DNA of 64,000 bases. Source: Neobacillus niacini (lineage in GTDB: Bacteria > Bacillota > Bacilli > Bacillales > Cytobacillaceae). The DNA lies in NCBI RefSeq assembly GCF_019749295.1, contig NZ_JACWFG010000008.1, forward strand, positions 1-64,000. Direction: 5' to 3'. The position numbers were made by a program, and so were the translations under genes. The notes beneath the pieces were generated by a model that did not search any database, was not told where the DNA came from, and saw nothing but the letters and a program-made list of their open reading frames with translations. Below, one piece after another: positions 38,395-45,293 of this stretch. Each line of letters starts with the position of its first letter. Positions within the stretch are counted from its first letter, which is position 1.

Positions 38395-38570
38395 AAAAAC
38401 GCTCGAAAAAAAATAACCCAGAACAAAAAACAAGAAATGGCAGCAATAATCAAGATCTCGAGTTAGGTCAAGACCTTGACCTTGTAAAACAAGCGAAAAA
38501 GAAATACGAACAATCAGGCGGACAGCCAGTCAAATCAAAATTTCATCAAGAAAAAAATCAATCTTCATAA
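38391..38570 (+). CDS. Small hydrophilic protein (59 aa), unrecognised
   Basis: TTG start at 38391 overlapping the ytzC stop, with a strong ACAGGAGG eight bases before it. The product MKKRSKKNNPEQKTRNGSNN continues as a Lys/Gln/Asn-rich chain with QDLELGQDLDLVKQAKKKYEQSGG and no cysteine, tryptophan or membrane segment. It resembles intrinsically disordered spore-associated small proteins in composition only. A terminator follows 8 bp after the stop, supporting a two-gene operon with ytzC. Confidence 0.72.
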   Translation: MKKRSKKNNPEQKTRNGSNNQDLELGQDLDLVKQAKKKYEQSGGQPVKSKFHQEKNQSS

Positions 38571-38577
38571 TACATTT

Positions 38578-38606
38578 GGCCTTCAACATTCGTTGAAGGT
38601 CTTTTT
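38578..38606 (+). terminator. Terminator of the ytzC operon
   Basis: Arms GCCTTCAAC / GTTGAAGGT with a 4-nt loop followed by CTTTTT. Confidence 0.85.
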
Positions 38607-38684
38607 ATATCAAAAATCCCTAATACCACCATGAAAATAAGGTAAAATTCCAGTTCACAAATTAGAAATAACTCAAAATGTATT

Positions 38685-38700
38685 TGTGATTTTGGTCACA
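38685..38700 (+). promoter_or_regulatory. FNR-like operator 1, nrf locus
   Basis: TGTGA-TTTTGG-TCACA is an exact match to the TGTGA-N6-TCACA consensus of B. subtilis Fnr. An AT-rich -10-like element (GATAAAT, 38722-38728) lies about 30 bp downstream, placing the site near -41.5 as in class II activated promoters. Confidence 0.75.
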
Positions 38701-38773
38701 GAATGAGTTTGGCCATCATGGGATAAATAAAGTATGAAGTTTTCCGCTACTATTGATTAAAAGTGACAAATCT

Positions 38774-38789
38774 TGTGAATAAATTCACA
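38774..38789 (+). promoter_or_regulatory. FNR-like operator 2, nrf locus
   Basis: TGTGA-ATAAAT-TCACA; with flanks it forms an 18-bp palindrome with 8-bp arms (TTGTGAAT / ATTCACAA). It lies between the presumed promoter and the start codon at 38823. Position downstream of the first site suggests either a second promoter or repression. Confidence 0.7.
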
Positions 38790-38822
38790 AAAAGTTCACA
38801 ATTAGAAAGGAAGTAAGAACGA

Positions 38823-39653
38823 ATGAAGAAATCGCTGCTTCATATAAATATTTTCTTATGTTTACTGCTACTATTAAATCCTTCCATTACAGCCGGAGAA
38901 GAAAATCAAAATATCTTACTTATGGAAGAACTGTCGATAAAAGTAATGCCTGAATTTGCTTACCATCCAAATGACGTGAAAAAAGAGGATCCTCCATTAT
39001 TAATTGGCTATCAAGGAACCATGCGTAACAAATCGGAACAGACACAAAAAGGGCAGATTGAAATTCCTCTTCCCGTGGATGATAAGAACTTCCGAATAGG
39101 CTATGTTGCGGATTATTCAAGCGACTTATCGAAGGTATATGAAATAGAGTACTTACTAGATCAAGAAAAAGGAACAATTTCCTGGACAACGAGTGAAGAA
39201 ATACAGCCCAATGATGTTTATAAATTTGTTATTGAATTTTATATAGATACCATAAGTGTTGAAAAAGAAAAGAAAACAGTATCATACCAATTTAAGAGCT
39301 TTACGGAAGTTGGCTTATTCAATGTTTCGTTCGTTGAGCCCCTAAAAGCAAAAAAAGTCGTACTTGAACCAGCAATTGAAAAGAAAAGTAATCATGCTGA
39401 AGAAATAGGAGTTCACTCCTATTTCTTTCAAGGATTAAAAGCCGGAGAAGAGAAAAGCTTTACTCTTTCATATGAACGTGAAGAAACAACCCCTACTTTT
39501 GAGTTGATGGAGAAACAAGAACAACAACCGCTTGACACGTTGGATAGTGAAAAAAGTCCTGCTATTTTTTCAATCGCAGCAGTTAGTGGAATAGGTTTAA
39601 TTGCTGCAGGTGCATTTGCTTTTTTCATGATAAGAAAACGAGAAAAGATTTAG
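38823..39653 (+). CDS. Secreted, C-terminally membrane-anchored protein of unknown function upstream of nrfHA
   Basis: 276 residues: signal peptide (1-24, hydrophobic LLLLLNPSITAG), an extracytoplasmic domain rich in beta-strand patterns, and a C-terminal membrane helix (about 246-267) ending in RKREKI. No cysteines and no CxxCH were seen, so it is not a cytochrome. The layout suggests a single-pass protein facing outwards. AGAAAGGAAG precedes the ATG. It is 89 bp upstream of nrfH, behind the two FNR-like sites, so a role with nitrite reductase (assembly, anchoring, heme delivery) is plausible but unproven. Confidence 0.82.
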   Translation: MKKSLLHINIFLCLLLLLNPSITAGEENQNILLMEELSIKVMPEFAYHPNDVKKEDPPLLIGYQGTMRNKSEQTQKGQIEIPLPVDDKNFRIGYVADYSSDLSKVYEIEYLLDQEKGTISWTTSEEIQPNDVYKFVIEFYIDTISVEKEKKTVSYQFKSFTEVGLFNVSFVEPLKAKKVVLEPAIEKKSNHAEEIGVHSYFFQGLKAGEEKSFTLSYEREETTPTFELMEKQEQQPLDTLDSEKSPAIFSIAAVSGIGLIAAGAFAFFMIRKREKI

Positions 39654-39675
39654 CATGCAAGACATTCCTTTTGGA

Positions 39676-39699
39676 AATAAAGTGCTTACGTACTTTATT
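39676..39699 (+). other. Hairpin between the upstream gene and nrfH
   Basis: Arms AATAAAGT / ACTTTATT around an 8-nt loop, without a T-run. It may be an RNA-processing or stability element rather than a terminator. Confidence 0.45.
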
Positions 39700-39742
39700 C
39701 AATAAATTAGAGAGAAAGATCTATATTATGGGAGGTGAAAGA

Positions 39743-40267
39743 ATGTTAAAAAGAGGGTTAAAGAAATTGCTGGCAATTGATAAGAGAGTATTAATATTAG
39801 GTGCTCTTATCGCCGGCGTACTCTTTTCATTCGGGACAGTTAAAACGATGGCTTACTTAGATTCACCAGGTTTTTGTCAGAACTGTCATACAATGAAGTC
39901 GGTGTATACATCATTTGTAGATTCGACTCATGCAGAATTGCAGTGTAACGACTGCCATTTGCCGCATGAGAGTGAGGTTGGAAAGTTATTTTTTAAAGGC
40001 CGTGCCGGGATGACACATATTTTTTACAACACCCTGGGTACTGAGGATATACCTGATAGAATTTATGCGACAACACGGACCTTGAGGGTAATAAATAAAA
40101 ACTGTGCAGAGTGTCATAAAAGCACAGTTGATAATGTCTCACATGATGCTAAAGAAAATTGCATGTCATGTCACCAAACTGTGCCGCATGGAAGTGATTT
40201 TAAAGATGACAGTTACCATCAGCCGCCTAAGTCTGGTGAGCTATTAAAAAATAAGGGAGGATTTTAA
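39743..40267 (+). CDS. nrfH: Cytochrome c nitrite reductase small subunit NrfH
   Basis: Tetraheme NapC/NirT-family quinol dehydrogenase that passes electrons from menaquinol to NrfA. An N-terminal membrane anchor (about residues 13-32) is followed by four heme motifs: CQNCH, CNDCH, CAECH and CMSCH. 174 residues from the ATG at 39743, which has GGGAGGTG six bases upstream; the longer frame from 39671 has no site. Two bp before nrfA. Confidence 0.95.
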   Translation: MLKRGLKKLLAIDKRVLILGALIAGVLFSFGTVKTMAYLDSPGFCQNCHTMKSVYTSFVDSTHAELQCNDCHLPHESEVGKLFFKGRAGMTHIFYNTLGTEDIPDRIYATTRTLRVINKNCAECHKSTVDNVSHDAKENCMSCHQTVPHGSDFKDDSYHQPPKSGELLKNKGGF

Positions 40268-40269
40268 GA

Positions 40270-41730
40270 ATGAATAAGTTCCGTTATGGGGCATACCTCC
40301 TTCTACTAGTATTTGTTCTCATTGTTACTGGCTGCAGCGGCTCCAGTGATAGTGCTGGTGAAAAAAGTGCAAGTGCTAAGGAAGCGAGGGGTACTACAGG
40401 CCTTTCTAAAGACGAAATAAGCAATGAGGCCTTTAAAGAGTTATTTCCACTTCAATATAATAGCTATATGAAAAATGAAAAAATGGAAGATACAAAATAC
40501 AATGGATCCGTAAAACGCAGCAAATATGACCCTGATAAAGAACCATTACTTCCAGTACTATTTAATGGGTATGGATTTGCTACTGAATACAATGAAGACC
40601 GCGGGCACGTTTATGCGCTAGAAGATATTCGTGATGTAAAGCGGATTACTGATAAATCAGTTGGTTCTTGTTATACTTGTAAATCAACTGCAGTCCCTCA
40701 AATGATTGAAGAAATGGGCGACGATTATTGGGGAGCCAATTTTAATCAAGAAATTTGGCCAAAAGGGGAAGCAATGGGACACTCACCAATTGGCTGTTCT
40801 GACTGCCATGATCCCGAAACAATGGACTTACGGGTTACACGTCCAAGCTTTTACAAGGCTTTAGAAGCTCAAGGAATAGATACTTCCAATCCAACTAAGA
40901 ACGATATGCGCAGCTATGTTTGCGGACAGTGCCATGTTGAGTACCACTTTGCGGCAGATAACAGCGAAGTAACGTTCCCATGGGATAATGGTTTCAAGCC
41001 TGAAGATATGTATGAATACTATAACACCATTGCTAAAGAAAACGGCTTTGAGAAAGACTGGGTTCACAATATTTCAGGAGCACCAATGTTAAAAGCACAG
41101 CACCCTGAATATGAAACACATGCCAGTGGTACACACGGGAAGGCTAATGTATCTTGTGCAGACTGTCATATGCCGTACGAGCGTGTAGATGGAAAAAGAA
41201 AAATCACTTCCCACTATTGGACTTCACCGCTTAAAACAATGGATACATCTTGCGGTCAATGTCATGGTGATAGAGATTTAGACAAATTAAAAGACCGTGT
41301 AATTGAAATCCAAGATGCAAACGTAAGTGCATTACATGAAGCACAGGATATTTCAACCACGGCGCACTACTATATTAACAGGATGATTACTTCTGGAGTG
41401 AGCCAAGATAAGATCAAGCAAGCTCAAGAATTTGTACGTAAAGGTCAATGGTTCTGGGATATTATTGCAGCTGAGAATTCTTCAGGCTTCCACAATCCGC
41501 AAGGTTCCATGGATTCATTAAGAGAGTCCGTTGTACAATCCAACAATGCCATTCGCCTTGCAACAGAGGAGCTAGTGAAAAAAGGTGTCAGCATCGAAGA
41601 GCTTAATTCAGAAATTGAAAAAGCAAAGAGTGCGGTTAAAGCTGAAACTGTAAATGAAAAGAAAAAGGATCATGCTCTAAATAGCTACTTCCCTGCACAG
41701 CAGCCAGTAGTGCCTGCTGTAAAAAAATAG
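40270..41730 (+). CDS. nrfA: Ammonia-forming cytochrome c nitrite reductase NrfA
   Basis: Pentaheme enzyme reducing nitrite to ammonium outside the membrane. The catalytic heme motif CYTCK has Lys138 as proximal ligand, and four CxxCH motifs follow (CSDCH, CGQCH, CADCH, CGQCH). The lipobox VTGC at the N-terminus indicates a lipoprotein, the usual way Gram-positive NrfA is held at the membrane. 486 residues. It forms a complete unit with nrfH; cytochrome c maturation genes are not in the window. Confidence 0.96.
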   Translation: MNKFRYGAYLLLLVFVLIVTGCSGSSDSAGEKSASAKEARGTTGLSKDEISNEAFKELFPLQYNSYMKNEKMEDTKYNGSVKRSKYDPDKEPLLPVLFNGYGFATEYNEDRGHVYALEDIRDVKRITDKSVGSCYTCKSTAVPQMIEEMGDDYWGANFNQEIWPKGEAMGHSPIGCSDCHDPETMDLRVTRPSFYKALEAQGIDTSNPTKNDMRSYVCGQCHVEYHFAADNSEVTFPWDNGFKPEDMYEYYNTIAKENGFEKDWVHNISGAPMLKAQHPEYETHASGTHGKANVSCADCHMPYERVDGKRKITSHYWTSPLKTMDTSCGQCHGDRDLDKLKDRVIEIQDANVSALHEAQDISTTAHYYINRMITSGVSQDKIKQAQEFVRKGQWFWDIIAAENSSGFHNPQGSMDSLRESVVQSNNAIRLATEELVKKGVSIEELNSEIEKAKSAVKAETVNEKKKDHALNSYFPAQQPVVPAVKK

Positions 41731-41961
41731 ACCCTTTCAATCATCTTCCTAATTCGTCCCGCTAAGAAGGATTAAGAGATGTTTGGAAAGAGTCCATAAA
41801 AATATTGAAGAAAACACTGTTTTTATTTGTGAGACAGTGTTTTCTGCTGTTATTGTGAATAATTTCCGTCTCGTTGTCAATAAAACTTATTTTGTATTGG
41901 TCTAAAACGGAGGGGAATTAAATATTTTATAAGGAAAATCCTTATGAAATAGGTGAGTCTC

Positions 41962-42183
41962 ATGTATGTTGTCCACTTTTTTGAGAATAAAGTAGAGATA
42001 CTGAATCAGCTTCTTGGAAGTGTTCCAGAACTTGGTGAACCGATCTCCATTAAAGGTCGTAAAGGGAAAGTCACTGGCGTTAATCAGGTTGATGACAAGC
42101 ATGTCCATGTACAGATAACAGTAGAAAAGGCAGCAGTTAAAAAACCGACAGCCGCCGACCTAGCGAAGAAGAAAAAGAGATAA
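41962..42183 (+). CDS. Small conserved protein (73 aa), function unknown
   Basis: MYVVHFFENKVEILNQLLGSVPELGEPISIKGRKGKV... then a Lys-rich tail (DLAKKKKR). The N-terminal half looks like a small beta-barrel (KGRKGKVTGV). AGGTGAG lies five bases before the ATG at 41962; a GTG at 41953 is an alternative that would add three residues. A 17-bp hairpin (41929-41945) containing an AAGGA lies just upstream. Confidence 0.75.
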   Translation: MYVVHFFENKVEILNQLLGSVPELGEPISIKGRKGKVTGVNQVDDKHVHVQITVEKAAVKKPTAADLAKKKKR

Positions 42184-42190
42184 TTACCAA

Positions 42191-42218
42191 AGTCCTTTTT
42201 ATGAAGGGCTTTTTTTTT
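42191..42218 (+). terminator. Terminator after the 73-aa gene
   Basis: Stem AGTCCTT / AAGGGCT with one G-T pair and a run of eight or more T. Confidence 0.82.
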
Positions 42219-42266
42219 GTGAAGATACGGCCTTTGATTCCCGGGAAGGGGGGAATGGGTAAGGGG

Positions 42267-42551
42267 GAATCATTCGAAGGGAATGATGCCCGACAAGGAG
42301 GAAAAAGGAGGTAGGAGGGAATCATTCGAAGGTAAAGATGCCCCTCAAGGAGGAAAAAGGGGTTAGGAGGGAATCATTCGAAGGTAAAGATGCCCGTCAA
42401 GGAGGAAAAAGGGGTTAGGAGGGAATCATTTGAGGGTAAAGATGCCCGTTAAGGAGGAAAAAGGAGTTAGGAGGGAATCATTTGAAGGTAATGATGCCCG
42501 TCAAGGAGGAAAAAGGAGGTAGGAGGGAATCATTCGGGGCAAATGATTCCC
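42267..42551. repeat. 52-bp tandem repeat array B (five full units plus a partial)
   Basis: GAATCATT recurs at 42267, 42319, 42371, 42423, 42475 and 42527, exactly 52 bp apart. Each unit contains GGTAA(A/T)GATGCCC, AAGGAGGAAAAAGG and AGGAGGG, so many Shine-Dalgarno-like words occur without following genes. Within each unit GGGAATCATT can pair with AATGATGCCC. In the last copy this becomes a perfect 10-bp hairpin (GGGAATCATT / AATGATTCCC, 42525-42551). Purine-rich on the plus strand. 52 is not a multiple of 3, so not protein repeats. Confidence 0.93.
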
Positions 42552-42628
42552 AAGAGGGATAATTATCGATTTAAAACGGTATTTTTACTTCTTTTAATTG
42601 CATTATTAATAGATAGTAAAAACGATAC

Positions 42629-43525
42629 TTATACAAAATTTGAAGAAGGACCAAATCCTTTTAGTTTAAAGTTTTTTAATAGTATTCTTCGAATTACTTT
42701 CTTGGATACAATGCGTCCACACCACTCGTAGATATCATTTGTAGTAATTTTGCTATCAGGAAACAGCAGTCTGTATTCCTTCACATTCCTCAAGACAGCA
42801 GCATCTGCGCTTTCCTTACAACCGCAATGTCCGCAAATAAATATACCTTTACAAGCTTCCAAAAAATATGTTCGACAAGCCGGGCAGAGAATACCCTTTT
42901 TTATTTGTTCAAATGTGTAAGGAGGTAATCGTAGATAAGGAGATTCAACTATATGAAGAGATGCTAATTGTTGTGCTAATTTATGATGGTTTGAATTTAA
43001 CTTTATGGGACGTGTGTTTAGTTTTTTCAAAAAGCGGTTTAATTGAGATGGAAAAATAATAGATGGATTGATTGTGGTCATGTATAGGTGAAACTCGGGG
43101 TTGTTAAAGATTAGGTAAGATTCAATCGGATAATTGTATCCAAGCTCAAGGAGTAATTTTAGAAGCAGCGTTTCACATCTTATCATCTGGTGCAGTGGGT
43201 TCTTGAGGTTAGGATTTGTTTTGGTAAACCATTTATCATCTTCGAGATAGTAGTCGCCTTCGTAATTTTTCACGTCTAATAGGTAAATCTTTTCATGTGC
43301 TACTATCAACGTATCGATTTGAAACTTAGAACCGTTATATTCTAACAATAAACCATGCAGCACGAGCCAATTGTCGGTTAGGCCCTCTAACCATTTGTCA
43401 CTCCTCAACTCTCCTTCGTAGCCTTTTTCACTAAAAATAATATGGTTTTCTAGTAACACCAGTCGTTCAAATAATGCGCGAAATAGTAGTATTTCTAAAG
43501 GTTCCGGCCGCTGTTGAATGATCAT
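42629..43525 (-). CDS. NERD-domain protein with C-terminal zinc ribbon
   Basis: 298 residues. An N-terminal nuclease-related domain (about 35-150) carries the PD-(D/E)xK-like pattern IDTLIVAHEKIYLLDVKNYEG. A Cys4 zinc ribbon follows (CPAC ... CGHC, about residues 215-235). The C-terminus KNFKLKGFG is basic. Suggests nucleic-acid processing, but no substrate is known. No partner gene is adjacent; the neighbours are the 52-bp array and an MFS gene. The ribosome-binding site is weak. Confidence 0.82.
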   Translation of the reverse strand: MIIQQRPEPLEILLFRALFERLVLLENHIIFSEKGYEGELRSDKWLEGLTDNWLVLHGLLLEYNGSKFQIDTLIVAHEKIYLLDVKNYEGDYYLEDDKWFTKTNPNLKNPLHQMIRCETLLLKLLLELGYNYPIESYLIFNNPEFHLYMTTINPSIIFPSQLNRFLKKLNTRPIKLNSNHHKLAQQLASLHIVESPYLRLPPYTFEQIKKGILCPACRTYFLEACKGIFICGHCGCKESADAAVLRNVKEYRLLFPDSKITTNDIYEWCGRIVSKKVIRRILLKNFKLKGFGPSSNFV

Positions 43526-43698
43526 TTCCCACGTCCTTAATGTTATTTTAATAAACTATATATTCATTTTATTTAATATTATCGAGTAATACAAGATTAT
43601 TATTTAAACAGCTTAAAGAAAAAGATTGTCAGGAATCTTGAATGAGTCTAAAATATATTTTTGGAACTTGTTATTGTTATTGTAAAGGAGCGTTTTTC

Positions 43699-44892
43699 AT
43701 GCCGCGTGCTCTATGGCTTTTGATTATTGGGATGGCTGTGAATGTAACAGGCTCTTCTTTTTTATGGCCTTTAAATACCATCTATATTCACGACCATCTA
43801 GGAAAGTCCTTATCGATTGCAGGTGTTGTGTTAATGCTGAATTCAGCTGCAAGCGTTATTGGAAATCTTTATGGCGGAAGTCTATTTGATAAAATAGGCG
43901 GCTATAAATCCATTATTCTCGGAATTAGTATTACTCTTTCTGCTCTTATAGGTTTAACACTTTGGCACGGTTGGCCGGCATATATTATCTTTCAAATTAT
44001 TATCGGATTTGGAACTGGGATTATTTTCCCTTCCATGTATGCGATGGCAGGTTCAGTATGGAAAGAGGGAGGGCGTAAAGCATTTAATGCAATTTATGTT
44101 GCCCAAAACCTCGGAGTGGCTATTGGAGCTGCACTTGGGGGTATTGTTGCGGATTATTCTTTTGAATACATCTTCCTTGCAAATACCATTATGTATGTAA
44201 TCTTTATGCTAATCGCTGTTTTTGGCTATAAGGGAATTTCTAGTGAATCTGCAAAACATGAAAATAATCACAAGGCAGCTTTAACTGAAACAGGCAGAAA
44301 GAATTTGTATGCTATCTTAATACTATGCATCGGCTACTTACTGTGCTGGGTTGCATATGTACAATGGCAAACAACGATTGCTGCTTATACACAGGAAATA
44401 AATATTTCATTAACACAGTACAGTTTATTGTGGTCTATAAATGGGGCGATTATTGTCCTAGGACAACCGCTTCTAAATGGGTTCCTAAAATATATGGCTG
44501 CGACCCTAAAGATTCAAATTCTTATCGGGATCGGCATTTTTACTGTAGCCTTTTTAATTGCTGGAAATGCTGATGCATTTTCTGGGTTCCTCGTTGCTAT
44601 GATCATACTAACAATTGGTGAAATGTTTATTTGGCCAGCTGTTCCAACCATCGCCTTTGATTTAGCTCCAAAGGGACGCGAAGGATTTTATCAAGGAATT
44701 GTAAACAGCACAGCTACCGGAGGAAGAATGATTGGTCCAATATTAGGCGGCCTGCTGGTTGACCTGTATAGTATGTCTGCATTATTCTACGTCTTAGTAG
44801 GATTATTCATCATAGCTGCATTAACAACCATATCCTATGACCGCATACTAAGAACGAAAAAGGAAATGGAACAAAAAACATTTTTAGTATAA
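43699..44892 (+). CDS. yttB: MFS transporter YttB
   Basis: 397 residues, about 12 membrane helices, with the MFS loop motif GGSLFDKIGGYKS between helices 2 and 3. Closely resembles B. subtilis YttB, a putative efflux protein of unknown substrate. The ATG at 43699 has AAAGGAG eight bases before; the frame from 43642 is longer but without a site. It has its own terminator before the leuS leader. Confidence 0.9.
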   Translation: MPRALWLLIIGMAVNVTGSSFLWPLNTIYIHDHLGKSLSIAGVVLMLNSAASVIGNLYGGSLFDKIGGYKSIILGISITLSALIGLTLWHGWPAYIIFQIIIGFGTGIIFPSMYAMAGSVWKEGGRKAFNAIYVAQNLGVAIGAALGGIVADYSFEYIFLANTIMYVIFMLIAVFGYKGISSESAKHENNHKAALTETGRKNLYAILILCIGYLLCWVAYVQWQTTIAAYTQEINISLTQYSLLWSINGAIIVLGQPLLNGFLKYMAATLKIQILIGIGIFTVAFLIAGNADAFSGFLVAMIILTIGEMFIWPAVPTIAFDLAPKGREGFYQGIVNSTATGGRMIGPILGGLLVDLYSMSALFYVLVGLFIIAALTTISYDRILRTKKEMEQKTFLV

Positions 44893-44898
44893 AATTAC

Positions 44899-44924
44899 CG
44901 GCTTCTTTATGAGGCCGTTTTTTT
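44899..44924 (+). terminator. Terminator of yttB
   Basis: Stem CGGCTTC / GAGGCCG with T7 tail. Confidence 0.82.
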
Positions 44925-45016
44925 ATGTATTAAAAATATTTCTTTTGGTCAAACTGTTTTAGGAGAATGTTACTTGCATACTGCTAAGAAATTTATTACA
45001 ATAACCGTAATACTTT

Positions 45017-45022
45017 TATAAT
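45017..45022 (+). promoter_or_regulatory. Candidate -10 of the leuS leader
   Basis: TATAAT with ATTACA 16 bases upstream (44995-45000) as a plausible -35. Directly precedes the T-box leader. Confidence 0.6.
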
Positions 45023-45028
45023 GAACGA

Positions 45029-45266
45029 CAGTGATTAGGAGTAGTAGTGAATCATATCCGTTTTTAGAGAGTTGACGGCTGGTGAAAGTCAATCGGGTAC
45101 ATCATGAACTCGCCTATGAGTTGCAAACATGAAATGTTAGCAGTAATGTTTGCCGTATTCCGCGTTAAGGATGAATGAAGCGAGTGTTTACAACACTAAT
45201 GTGGGTGGTACCGCGGGAAGATACATACAATCCTCTCGTCCCTTTTTTGGGATGAGGGGTTTTTTA
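45029..45266 (+). promoter_or_regulatory. T-box leader of leuS
   Basis: The T-box sequence GTGGGTGGTACCGCGG is at 45201-45216. It is followed by a terminator stem (CCTCTCGTCCC / GGGATGAGGGG) with a T-run at 45260-45265. In stem I the sequence GAACTCG offers CTC, a leucine codon, as specifier, which fits the downstream gene. Uncharged tRNA-Leu should promote read-through. Confidence 0.93.
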
Positions 45267-45293
45267 TTTTTTTAAAGAAGGAAGGAACGGACT

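Noticed and set aside
38774-38789. Reading the second nrf palindrome as a TnrA/GlnR site
   Set aside because: TnrA/GlnR boxes are 17 bp (TGTNA-N7-TNACA); this site has a 6-bp centre, matching the FNR consensus instead.
42137-42731. Short frames in and beside array B (minus 62 codons, plus 62 codons)
   Set aside because: The first is repeat-derived. The second starts in the last repeat hairpin and runs opposite to the NERD gene; AGGAGGG words are repeat units, not specific ribosome-binding sites.
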